A stretch of 64,000 bases of DNA, from positions 17,288 to 81,287 of the forward strand of contig JANRLQ010000063.1 of the NCBI GenBank assembly GCA_033762375.1, written 5' to 3'. This document shows positions 17,670-26,274 of the stretch, piece after piece (the stretch's first letter is position 1; each line of letters opens with the position of its first letter). This DNA is from RDXT01 sp033762375 (GTDB lineage Bacteria; Bacteroidota; Bacteroidia; J057). Under the pieces are notes generated by a model, which did no database searches, was not told the origin of the DNA, and was given only the letters and a program-made list of their open reading frames with translations. The translations under genes were made by a program, and so were the position numbers.

Positions 17670-18440
17670 ATGCGAAATACCTGGTACCTGTTCCTGATGT
17701 GGATGGTAGCCGCTGCGTGCAGTCATCAAAATGAAAATCAGCACAACACCTCATACGGACCAACCGAAAATGACAACTCGCCAGTCATTGTGATGATGGA
17801 TACGGCAGCTGATTTTCCAACGGCTGTGTCGCAGTTGTTGCTTGACTGGGGCGTAGCGGCGACCGCTACCCGCCTCGAAGTGGCCCGGATGGTGGCAGAT
17901 ATTCATGCTACGGCGACCAACCTGGCTGAATTTAAACGGCTGGGCCGGGTGTATGCCTCCGATAACTGGATGGATGGTCCTAACCCAGACCGGACGCATA
18001 TAGCGGGACTCGCAGGGGCAGTCAGCATTCAGTACGGAATAATGCCAGCATCAGTCACAAAAATTGACCTGGGCAATATCTGGTTACATACCACCATCGG
18101 AGAAACCAATAATGTACGCTCTCTCATCGCGGATAGCCAGCAGGTGGACAGCGTGGTTGCGCGTCTCAGACCCCTATTCAGGTCAGACAGCCTGACGTAC
18201 CTGGATGAGACCCAACTGCGCAGGATCATCAGGAATACCTTTCCCCGGCAGGACCCAACCGGGACAGTTACTGGTTCAGCTCCTGCTGAGCAGTTGACCA
18301 TTGCGGATCACGATGTGCAGATGCATTTTAACCTGGAAATCCATACAATCATCCTGTCCGTGGAGTACTCCTCTAATGAAGGGACACATTATAAGACCAA
18401 TCTGGGTGCGGGATATGTTTGCTATCTGATGCCCGATTGA
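17670..18440 (+). CDS. Lipoprotein, unknown
   Basis: The ATG at 17670 gives a lipoprotein signal (MRNTWYLFLMWMVAAAC, Cys17). An in-frame ATG at 17646 would place an unneeded charged stretch ahead of it. The 256-residue protein has an N-terminal helical part (VAATATRLEVARMVADI) and a mixed C-terminal part. No catalytic motif or known family was recognised. It follows the two-half barrel gene by 123 bases, so the two may be related surface components; this is only positional. Confidence 0.6.
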   Translation: MRNTWYLFLMWMVAAACSHQNENQHNTSYGPTENDNSPVIVMMDTAADFPTAVSQLLLDWGVAATATRLEVARMVADIHATATNLAEFKRLGRVYASDNWMDGPNPDRTHIAGLAGAVSIQYGIMPASVTKIDLGNIWLHTTIGETNNVRSLIADSQQVDSVVARLRPLFRSDSLTYLDETQLRRIIRNTFPRQDPTGTVTGSAPAEQLTIADHDVQMHFNLEIHTIILSVEYSSNEGTHYKTNLGAGYVCYLMPD

Positions 18441-18502
18441 TCCGGTATGCAGGGAGACTACCAGATCCTCCGCCATATCCCGGATTCGGAGGCATAATCT
18501 GT

Positions 18503-18961
18503 TTATTTTTCCTTATGCCCCTTCCCAAACGGCAGCGGCAGCCCGACACCCGTGCGGTCCTCCTGGTTGAGCAGGTCTTCGAGGTCAGCGAGCTGGTACT
18601 CCAGGGCCCGGTTGGAGATGAGGATTTCCCAGAAGGAGGTCACCAGCGAGGCAATCAGCAGGAGCAGGGCCAGCCCAAACATTCCCTGGGCCCAGAGCAT
18701 CTCCTGGAGGTAGATCAAAAACATGCTGCACACCGCCATGATCAGGGCCATGATCCCCAGGGCCTGCATGGTGCGGATCAGGCGGAGCCGGCGGCGGAGA
18801 TTGGCGATCTGGGGCAGGATTTTCTGGTCAGGACTGGCCATGTACGACTCGTGGAGCCTGCGGATCAGGCTTGCCAGGGCCATGAACCGGTTGGTGTAGG
18901 CCAGCATGATCAGCGAGATCGCCGAAAAAAGCAGGGACGGGACAGAAAGGGGAAAGTCCAT
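18503..18961 (-). CDS. DUF2721-type membrane protein
   Basis: A 153-residue protein with a likely start at 18961 (MDFPLSVPSLLFSAISLIMLAY) and three hydrophobic segments. A long polar helix lies between the first and second (RRLHESYMASPDQKILPQIANLRRRLRLIRTMQ). This pattern fits the DUF2721 family of inner-membrane proteins, whose role is unknown. It is separated from the large repeat-protein gene by a strong terminator at 18984-19020. Confidence 0.7.
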   Translation of the reverse strand: MDFPLSVPSLLFSAISLIMLAYTNRFMALASLIRRLHESYMASPDQKILPQIANLRRRLRLIRTMQALGIMALIMAVCSMFLIYLQEMLWAQGMFGLALLLLIASLVTSFWEILISNRALEYQLADLEDLLNQEDRTGVGLPLPFGKGHKEK

Positions 18962-18983
18962 ACCAGAAGATTCAGGGGCAATA

Positions 18984-19020
18984 TACAAAAAAAGCCGCCC
19001 GGACCTGCGGGCGGCTTTTT
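18984..19020 (-). terminator. Intrinsic terminator after the 28-repeat protein gene
   Basis: GCCGCCCG and CGGGCGGC pair around a 6-base loop, extended by A-T pairs to at least 11 bp, with a T run on the minus strand. It lies just after the stop of the leftward gene ending at 19037. Confidence 0.85.
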
Positions 19021-19036
19021 CATCCGGGTTGAGGTC

Positions 19037-22000
19037 TTAGCGCACCACCACGCGGATCACGGTGCTGTGGGTCTCGTCGTATACCCGCAGCAGGTACATA
19101 CCCGCAGGCAGGTGACCTACCGGCAGTGTGGTTTCCAGCTCCAGGCTGCCCTGGCGCAGGGTTTGGCCTGTGAGGGTCATCAGGGCATAAGACAGTGTCT
19201 GGGTACGGTCATGCGTGATGGTCAGGTACTCAGTGGCCGGGTTAGGATAAACAGTTACCCCAAGATCGGCCTGAGACACGGGTTCCAGGCCTACGAAGAA
19301 GTTCTTGCGGTATACTGCCAGATACCGGGCACGTGCATATGCCTCAGCCGAGGAGAAATTACCTCCCAGATACAGCAGGCTGTCGGCATCATAGATCACA
19401 TATCCCGTAGAGGCCAGATCAAACCCTGTAATCGCAACTCCCCCGCCAGGGCTAAGGATGGCTCCGTACCGGCTGGTGAGCCCACCTGCCTGGGTGAAGC
19501 TACCCATGATGCCCACAAGGCTGTCATTCGCCGTGATGCCTTGTACCGTACTATTGACCAGGGCATCCCAGTTGGTGCGCAGGGCAGAAGTCCCCAGGTC
19601 ATAGGAAGCGACATACCGGATGCCCTGTCCACCGATCTGAGAGAAGGAACCACCGACAAACAAGTACTGGCTGTTGGCACTCAAGGCATTAACCGTGCTG
19701 TTGGGGGCAGGTGTCCAGCTATCCTTGAGGCCACTGGTAGCGTCTACGCGGGCCAGGCGTGCGTGTGCCTGTCCATTAAGCGTGGTGAAGCTGCCGCCCA
19801 TATATACCTTGTCACCCAGGACCAGAAGTGCATTGACGTCCTGATCAGCATCTGGGTTCCAGTCAAGTGGCGTATCGCTGGTCGTCGTAAAGGCTACCGC
19901 CCGGTTCCGGCTCTGGCCCTTGGCTGTCGTGAAAGCACCACCTGCGTAGAGTGTGTTACCGCTGCGGGCGAGCGCATAGACCGCATTGTTGAGGTTAGGG
20001 TTCCACGTAGTGGCATTACCCGTGCTCAGGTTGATCTGTGCCAGGTAGTTGCGGGGTTGTCCGCCAGCCTGGGTGAATGCCCCTCCCAGGTACATGTGCA
20101 GGCTGTCCAGCATGAAGGTATATACATTGCTGTTGACGTTGGGGTTCCAGGGGGTGATCAAGCCTGTATTTTCATTATATGCGAGGAGGTTGCTGCGGCT
20201 TTCGTGTTTTAAGTAGTCAAATGAGCCCCCGATACAAATATCTCCCCCAGCTACCGCAATCACATTGGCACTGTTGCTGAGGCGTGGGTTCCAGGGCAGC
20301 AGCGTACCACTGGTTTTGCTGAAGGCAGCAGCATGTTTGCGGGCATTCCCGGCAAATGGCTCATCAAAGGATCCTGCCACATAGACCCGGTCCCCGGTCA
20401 CTGTCACACCATAGATCGTGGGGCTACCGGAAAAATTGGCATTCCAGGCGATATCCAGGGTATTGGCGGCACCCGGACTGATATTAAAGCGGGATACCCC
20501 TCTGCGTGGTTGTCCGCCGATCTGGGAGAAAGTACCCCCGGCATACAGCTTGTTGTCATCAAGTACGAGGCTGTATACCGTGCTGTTGACGTTGGGATTC
20601 CAGGCCTGCACCAGTTCGCTGGAGTTGTCCAGGGCGGCGAGGTAACTGCGGGTTTCGTACTTGAAGTAGGTAAATCCGCCCCCGATCACCACCCGGTTAG
20701 CAGCATCAGCCAGGACCGTATTGCTGGTGGAGTTCAGTTGTGGATTCCAGGGCAGCAGGGCACTGGTACTATGATTGGTATTCGTAACGGCCGCAGCGTA
20801 CTTCCGGTTTTGACCGCTGGCAGTGGTAAAGGAGCCTGCCAAAAATACTGTGTCAGCCTCAAAGCTGAGGCCATACACGGTCGAGTTGAGGTTGGGGTTC
20901 CAGGCGGTAGCAGTACCGGCACCGGAGATATTGATTTCCCCGGCATAGTTGCGGGGTTGTCCGGCGAGCTGGGTGAAGCTACCGCCCACATACATATACG
21001 TGTTGTCCTGCCGCTTGAGGGTATATACAGTGCTGTTGGCGGTAGCCGTCCAGCTGTCAACGATCTGACCGGTCTGTGGTTCCATGACGGCCAGGTAATT
21101 GCGGGTACGGTAGCGGAAGTAGGTAAAACTGCCTCCCAGGAGGACATCCGTTCCATTGTTCCCGATGGTGTATACGGTGCTGCTCAGGTCTGGATGCCAG
21201 GATGCCAGGGTGCCATTGTCCTCAATCTTGGCAGCATACCGCCGGGATTGCCCACCTGCCGTTGTGAAGCTGCCACCAGCATAGCCATTTCGCAGGGAGT
21301 ACACCGTACTGTTAAAATTAGGGTTCCAGGTAGTGGCGGATCCGGAGGTCAGGTTGAGCTGGGCCGCATAGTTACGGGGCTGACCACCCGCCATGGTGAA
21401 GCTACCGCCGGCATATAGTTGTCCTCCGCGTACTTCCAGGCTATAGACCGTGGAGTTGACCATGGGGTTAAAACCTGCAATCAGCGTACCTGTCGTTTTG
21501 TCCAGGGCCGCCAGATAACTCCGGCTTTGACCTGCGATCTGCGAGAAGGATCCTCCTATATAGAGTGCATTCCCATCAAGGGCCAGACCGTATACCGTGC
21601 TGTTGAGGCCGGGATTTAAGGCCAGGAGTGCCCCTGTAGTGGCGTCCAGGGCTGCCAGGCGGTTTCGGGTCTGTCCATTGAGGTCGGTAAAACTACCGCC
21701 GATGTAGAGGGTAGTTCCGTCGAGGGCCAGGGCTTCTACGGTACTATTGGCTGTCGGTGGGCTGGTGATCCAGCCGCTCAGTACCTGCCCGGTTGTAGCA
21801 TCCAGGGCCGCTACCCGGCCCGCGCTGGCTCCGCCGATCTGTGTGAAAGAGCCCCCCACGTACAAGACATTATTGGACAGGAGCAGGGCAGATACCGTGC
21901 TGCTGGGATTCGGGACAAAAGAGGGGTCCACGGTTTTATTGGGCAGGATATGGGCCAGCCGACTCACAGATTGATTGCCGATCTGGCTGAAGCTTCCCCC

Positions 22001-23464
22001 TACATACCAGCCGCCAGCCCCATCCGGTATCACCGCATAGACGGTACTGTTGGCAGCAGGGTACGCCGGGTCTGGAAAATCCGCTACCGATGAGGTGACC
22101 ATCCCCAGTGACGGTGCATAATATCCCTGCTCCGAAAAACTGCCGCCGAGATAAGTCCTGCCGTCTCCACCCGTAGCAGCGGAGGCTATTTCAATCGCAT
22201 AGACGGTGCTGTTGGTGGACATGCAGGGACGAACGGCACCCGATGTTGCGGTGACCCGGGCCAGATACCGCTGGCGTTCTCCGCCGACTGTCGTAAAACT
22301 CCCGCCCAGGTAGATAAGGCTGTCTTCGCGGCTGATGGCATACACAGTGCTGTTGACCTGAGGGTTCCAGGAAGAGACCAGGCTGCCATTAGTCAGGTCA
22401 ATACAGGCTGCGTATCCCTGGCTCTGCCCTCCGATCTGGGTAAAGCTGCCCCCCACGTATAACAGGTTGCCGTATTTTTCCAGGGTATATACGGTAGCGT
22501 TAGGGTCTGGATTAAAGTTGGCATCCAGCGAGTAATCACTCAGGATATGCGCCAGATACCGGCGGTTGGTACCTGCCACCTGCGAAAAACTACCCCCTAT
22601 GTACCATCCCCCGGCACCATCTGAGATTATACGCTCCAGTGTGCCGTTTATTTCAGGAAAACGGTTGTCAGGAAAGTCCACATCCTGCCGGGTGATAGCC
22701 ATCCGGGATGTATAATGTCCCGCCTCGCTAAAGGATCCCCCGAGGTATACATCATTGCCACTGATCACGATGTCATAGACCGTGCTGTTGACAGAGATGG
22801 TCGGGATCAGGGTGTCTGCCGCGATCCGTATCTCTGCAAAGTACCGCTGCGACTTGCCCGCTATGGACGTGAAGCTGCCCCCCACGTAAATGGAGGTCGC
22901 GGGGTTATAGGCCAGGGCATATACGGTGGAGTTGGGGTCAGGCTGCCAGGCTCCTGCCTGGCCTGTGCCCAGGACAAGCTGGCCGGCATATCGAACAGTC
23001 TGACCAGCCAGTTCTGTAAAAGACCCGCCTACGTACAGGTCGCCGTCCACCCGCAGCAGGTCGTACACGGTCGAGTTGGGATTGGGGTTAAAGGTCTGGT
23101 CCACACTGCCATCTGCCAGGATATGCGCCAGATAGCGGATGCCCTGGCCCCCGATCTGAGAGAAGGATCCGCCTACATACCAGCCACCATTGCCATCGGA
23201 CTCTATATCTTCAATGGCACCATTGGCCATCGGGAAGTCGGTATCAGGAAAAGCATCCAAAGAGTCTGTCAGGGCCAGCCGGGAGGAATAATACCCGGCT
23301 TCATAAAATGCACCACCCAGGTAGGTGATACTGTCCCGCCGGGCAATGGCATATACCGTACCACTGGTCGAAATACTAGGTTTTTTGAGCTCCTGTGCAA
23401 GAACAGGCAGCAGCAGCATACTGAGGATGATGGCGCTAATCCATCGCTTGATCTGTAAGGTCAT
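19037..23464 (-). CDS. Giant secreted 28-repeat (delta-60/DUF5122-like) protein with T9SS sorting domain
   Basis: The 1475-residue protein starts at the ATG ending at 23464 and has a signal peptide ending LLPVLAQ. By hand I count 28 repeats of about 47-50 residues with the core Y-x-L-...-L-Y-V-G-G-S-F-[TS]-x-x-G-G-Q-x-R-x-Y-A, typical of delta-60/DUF5122-type beta-propeller blades. At least 15 blade junctions carry NSTV. The tail has a PNPATEYL start and a GMYLLRVYDE strand, which is a T9SS sorting domain. It should be exported to the surface as a set of propellers or a long blade array. It may act in adhesion or binding; no catalytic residues are visible. Frequent GG codons keep the DNA repetitive. 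Confidence 0.85.
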   Translation of the reverse strand: MTLQIKRWISAIILSMLLLPVLAQELKKPSISTSGTVYAIARRDSITYLGGAFYEAGYYSSRLALTDSLDAFPDTDFPMANGAIEDIESDGNGGWYVGGSFSQIGGQGIRYLAHILADGSVDQTFNPNPNSTVYDLLRVDGDLYVGGSFTELAGQTVRYAGQLVLGTGQAGAWQPDPNSTVYALAYNPATSIYVGGSFTSIAGKSQRYFAEIRIAADTLIPTISVNSTVYDIVISGNDVYLGGSFSEAGHYTSRMAITRQDVDFPDNRFPEINGTLERIISDGAGGWYIGGSFSQVAGTNRRYLAHILSDYSLDANFNPDPNATVYTLEKYGNLLYVGGSFTQIGGQSQGYAACIDLTNGSLVSSWNPQVNSTVYAISREDSLIYLGGSFTTVGGERQRYLARVTATSGAVRPCMSTNSTVYAIEIASAATGGDGRTYLGGSFSEQGYYAPSLGMVTSSVADFPDPAYPAANSTVYAVIPDGAGGWYVGGSFSQIGNQSVSRLAHILPNKTVDPSFVPNPSSTVSALLLSNNVLYVGGSFTQIGGASAGRVAALDATTGQVLSGWITSPPTANSTVEALALDGTTLYIGGSFTDLNGQTRNRLAALDATTGALLALNPGLNSTVYGLALDGNALYIGGSFSQIAGQSRSYLAALDKTTGTLIAGFNPMVNSTVYSLEVRGGQLYAGGSFTMAGGQPRNYAAQLNLTSGSATTWNPNFNSTVYSLRNGYAGGSFTTAGGQSRRYAAKIEDNGTLASWHPDLSSTVYTIGNNGTDVLLGGSFTYFRYRTRNYLAVMEPQTGQIVDSWTATANSTVYTLKRQDNTYMYVGGSFTQLAGQPRNYAGEINISGAGTATAWNPNLNSTVYGLSFEADTVFLAGSFTTASGQNRKYAAAVTNTNHSTSALLPWNPQLNSTSNTVLADAANRVVIGGGFTYFKYETRSYLAALDNSSELVQAWNPNVNSTVYSLVLDDNKLYAGGTFSQIGGQPRRGVSRFNISPGAANTLDIAWNANFSGSPTIYGVTVTGDRVYVAGSFDEPFAGNARKHAAAFSKTSGTLLPWNPRLSNSANVIAVAGGDICIGGSFDYLKHESRSNLLAYNENTGLITPWNPNVNSNVYTFMLDSLHMYLGGAFTQAGGQPRNYLAQINLSTGNATTWNPNLNNAVYALARSGNTLYAGGAFTTAKGQSRNRAVAFTTTSDTPLDWNPDADQDVNALLVLGDKVYMGGSFTTLNGQAHARLARVDATSGLKDSWTPAPNSTVNALSANSQYLFVGGSFSQIGGQGIRYVASYDLGTSALRTNWDALVNSTVQGITANDSLVGIMGSFTQAGGLTSRYGAILSPGGGVAITGFDLASTGYVIYDADSLLYLGGNFSSAEAYARARYLAVYRKNFFVGLEPVSQADLGVTVYPNPATEYLTITHDRTQTLSYALMTLTGQTLRQGSLELETTLPVGHLPAGMYLLRVYDETHSTVIRVVVR
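19290..23362 (-). repeat. 28 tandem coding repeats of about 145 bp
   Basis: Each unit encodes one GGSF blade. Blades 1-12 read as three groups of four (members 1, 5 and 9 carry a YYSS/HYTS/YYAP turn; members 2, 6 and 10 carry GGWYVGGSFSQ). Blades 13-24 read as four groups of three (16, 19 and 22 carry FRYRTR/FKYETR/LKHESR; 14, 17, 20 and 23 carry GGQPR or AGQPR). This implies stepwise duplication of blocks. Confidence 0.8.
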
Positions 23465-23607
23465 GGAGTTGGAAGGGTAAGGGTTTGACAAGATGAATGC
23501 TTAGTAAGGAGGTTGATTGTGGTGGAAAAAAGTAACAATTATAAAACGTATTGGAGAAATGACTTTACATCCGAGCGGTAAAATTTTTTTAAAATACTTC
23601 TCTCAGA

Positions 23608-24138
23608 TTAGCCTTGAATCTCCTGCACCTGATACCTTAGCAGCGCTTCATACGGATCCCCTGACAGCCCCAGTACCGCCGCAAAGGCAGGTTCGGTTTT
23701 GACGCCTGCCTGCCGCAGGGCCATGACCTGCGCCCGGAACTTTGGTCCCAGCCGGGTCAGGAGTTCGTGCTCGCGGACGAGGTGCAGATACCCCCGCTGC
23801 TGACGTGTAGGACAGCCCTGCCCAAAGATTTCCACCGGCCAGCCTTCCAGCTCAAAACAAACCTTGGCTGCCTGCCACTGCGGGAGTATTTTGCTATAAA
23901 ATCCTGATTCTCCCCTAAACCCGGTATGCATATCTGCCCAAAAATCCTCCATCCTCTTCCAGCAACAGAGGATGTCCAGGTCACTCCCGGGTACATCCAG
24001 CCCGATGGGTACGGTGCCCGCCAGGATGGGATCGTATCCTGCCAGGCGCTCCATCACCTGGTGACGTGAGAGCAGGTCATATACGGCCTGCTGGCGTTCA
24101 TTTCCGGTGCGCAGATAGCTGATATCGTCAAACGGCAT
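23608..24138 (-). CDS. DUF4269 nucleotidyltransferase-like protein
   Basis: The ATG at 24138 (MPFDDISYLRTGN) is preferred; an upstream in-frame start at 24192 would push the gene closer to the divergent neighbour. The 176-residue product contains GTVPIGLDVPGSDLDILCCW, a nucleotidyltransferase-like G-x-D-x-P-G-S-D-x-D pattern, followed by VEIFGQ. This is the DUF4269 family. Members look like minimal nucleotidyltransferases; no substrate is known. It has no clear operon partner. Confidence 0.75.
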   Translation of the reverse strand: MPFDDISYLRTGNERQQAVYDLLSRHQVMERLAGYDPILAGTVPIGLDVPGSDLDILCCWKRMEDFWADMHTGFRGESGFYSKILPQWQAAKVCFELEGWPVEIFGQGCPTRQQRGYLHLVREHELLTRLGPKFRAQVMALRQAGVKTEPAFAAVLGLSGDPYEALLRYQVQEIQG

Positions 24139-24300
24139 ACAGGTCAGAAGATTGGTGGCGAGGAAATAAAGTTCGTGTCCAGACAGGAACATTATACGGA
24201 AGCGGGCTGTGCTGGTGCCGGAATCTCCGTATATTACACAAGAAAAAACGACCGGAGCACCGGCGTGACGACTTGTACCCTGAGACTGACTGAGTTACCT

Positions 24301-25206
24301 ATGCGGATCCTTTTTGACAGTTTTGCTGAGTGGAAGTCCTGGTGTGAGACACATGGACAAGCCCCCTGGGAACCCGTACTTACCTACGAGATGGAGCAGC
24401 GCGGGCGTACCGAGCCTGAGATTTGGGCTAAAATGGAGCAGGCTTATGCGGTCATGCACGATGCCGTGCATACGGGCCTGGAAGAGGATATGACCTCTGT
24501 CAGCGGCATGATCAACAATGGGGCAAAAAAAGTCCGCGACTGTAACATCAGTGTCCTGGGCGAAAATTTCCAGAAGTTGCTTTATTATACCCTGGCTGCC
24601 AAGGAGGTCAATTCCTGTATGGGGCGGATCGTGGCAGCCCCGACTGCCGGTGCCTCAGGCATCATGCCGGGGGTGCTCACGACCCTGGAGGCGCTGCACC
24701 AGATCCCCCGGCGCGTCCTGCTGGAGGGTATGCTGGTCAGTGCCGGCATCGCCCTGATCATTGAAAAAAGAGCCTCTATCTCCGGAGCCGTAGGTGGATG
24801 TCAGGCGGAGACCGGGACCGCCGCTGCGATGGGGGCCGGTGCCATTGTGTATTGCCTCGGTGGTGACCTGGAGCAGATATTTGAGGCCGTCGCCATCACC
24901 ATCATGAACATGCTGGGCCTGATCTGCGACCCGATCGCCGGGCTGGTAGAGGTACCCTGTGTCAAACGAAATGGCTCTGCGGCTGTCATCGCCTTTGCGT
25001 CTGCACAGATAGCCCTGGCAGGTGACAGTGCCGTCATCCCGGTGGATGAGGTCATAGATGCGATGGGTGAGGTAGGCGCAGCGATGGAGGTCAAATACAA
25101 AGAAACCGCCCTGGGAGGTATCGCCAATACGCCTACTGCCCGCAGCATAGAGGCGCGGGTACTGGTGCAGCAGGCTGAAGAGGGTCAGTATGACAATCCG
25201 GCATGA
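24301..25206 (+). CDS. sdaAA: L-serine ammonia-lyase, iron-sulfur type, alpha subunit
   Basis: The ATG at 24301 gives 301 residues, the usual size of the alpha subunit. An in-frame ATG at 24175 would overlap the neighbouring DUF4269 frame. The PTAGASGIMPG loop, the SGAVGGCQAE segment and CDPIAGLVEVPC carry the cysteines that hold the [4Fe-4S] cluster used for deamination of serine to pyruvate. The beta subunit gene is not adjacent, so it must lie elsewhere or the enzyme works differently. No operon partner is visible. Confidence 0.88.
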   Translation: MRILFDSFAEWKSWCETHGQAPWEPVLTYEMEQRGRTEPEIWAKMEQAYAVMHDAVHTGLEEDMTSVSGMINNGAKKVRDCNISVLGENFQKLLYYTLAAKEVNSCMGRIVAAPTAGASGIMPGVLTTLEALHQIPRRVLLEGMLVSAGIALIIEKRASISGAVGGCQAETGTAAAMGAGAIVYCLGGDLEQIFEAVAITIMNMLGLICDPIAGLVEVPCVKRNGSAAVIAFASAQIALAGDSAVIPVDEVIDAMGEVGAAMEVKYKETALGGIANTPTARSIEARVLVQQAEEGQYDNPA

Positions 25207-25300
25207 GTCCCACACACAGCAACTTTTTCACAAACACTTGGTACATTTCTCCGGAGTGCGTACCTTTATAGGTGGTTTCATCTAAACGGCCCTATTTCGC

Positions 25301-26125
25301 ATGACCCGCCGCTATCTTGCCTTGTGTCTGGTTTTCACCGGGTTGCTGAGCAGCCCCCTGTACGCTGAGCGTATTCTGGAAGGGCTTGATTTCTCCCGTG
25401 GTACCTGGTCCCTGATCGGAGTCCCTCTGCACAACTACAAGATGCTGCCGATCCAGGAAGAGATGGGCTGCTTTATTACCCGTGACCTGTCCCTGCTCCA
25501 GCAACTCCAGCGGGACTGGAATTTTGAACAGACATTTGAAGATAAATGTGACTACCACTACGCCCTGAAGTTTTATCAGAACGGTGAGCTGGTACGCACC
25601 CTCAACCTGAATCTCTATTGCGGATATATCTCCCTGGACGGACTTTCGTATGAGTTTGTGCCGGAAGAATTTGGGCGATTTCGCACCTATGCACAGGTAA
25701 TTCCCTGGTCCCGGATCAATTTTGCAGACCTTACCCTCCTCAAGCGGGCTGTATCTATCCTCGACCGCAACCAGGATGTGTATTGGTATGAAGACATTCA
25801 GCCTTTTATGTATCCGGGGTATTTTATGCTCTCAGTGGATTATCTGCCCTGGGATGCTAACCTGGATTCTATCTACGCAGTGACTGCCAGCCGTATCCGC
25901 ATGGAAACCGGGCGGAGTGATTTTTACCTCAAGCAGTACCTCTACGAGATAGACGGCGATTACCTCTCTGTGCGCTACCGGGTCAACTGTGATGAGTCCC
26001 TGGCACGCAACATGGAGGATGCCCCTTATCTGAAATGGCGCTCACATCTTCACAACCGCGACTCGGTGAGCATCCTGGCGATCGGCATAGATGAGGACCG
26101 CTATCGGGTCCTGATGGGTCAATGA
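25301..26125 (+). CDS. Secreted protein, unknown
   Basis: The 274-residue product has a signal peptide ending at SSPLYA. The rest is rich in Tyr, Trp, Asp and Arg with mixed secondary structure. It has four cysteines after the signal (near GCFITR, DKCDYH, LYCGYI and VNCDES), which could form disulfides in the periplasm. I do not recognise the family. It is bordered by sdaAA on the left and the PhoX-like gene on the right, both on the same strand, with gaps of 94 and 149 bases. Confidence 0.6.
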   Translation: MTRRYLALCLVFTGLLSSPLYAERILEGLDFSRGTWSLIGVPLHNYKMLPIQEEMGCFITRDLSLLQQLQRDWNFEQTFEDKCDYHYALKFYQNGELVRTLNLNLYCGYISLDGLSYEFVPEEFGRFRTYAQVIPWSRINFADLTLLKRAVSILDRNQDVYWYEDIQPFMYPGYFMLSVDYLPWDANLDSIYAVTASRIRMETGRSDFYLKQYLYEIDGDYLSVRYRVNCDESLARNMEDAPYLKWRSHLHNRDSVSILAIGIDEDRYRVLMGQ

Positions 26126-26274
26126 TGCTGCACAGGCCATACCATATTTCACCCGGCACAAGGTTCGCTTTAACGCTTCATATGATGAACGGTGGATTCC
26201 CGAAAGCCTGCACGGGTCAGGCATAGGGACAAGGATCATATATTACTATCTCTCGCAGACAACTATTGGCTGAA

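Noticed and set aside
18419..20212. Long rightward frame of 597 residues opposite the 28-repeat gene
   Set aside because: It is the antisense shadow of a GC-rich repetitive coding region; composition is biased (many Gly, Arg, His, Gln) and it has no domain.
26266..26274. TTG start for the PhoX-like gene
   Set aside because: The ATG nine bases later begins the twin-arginine signal directly; the TTG adds three residues without support.
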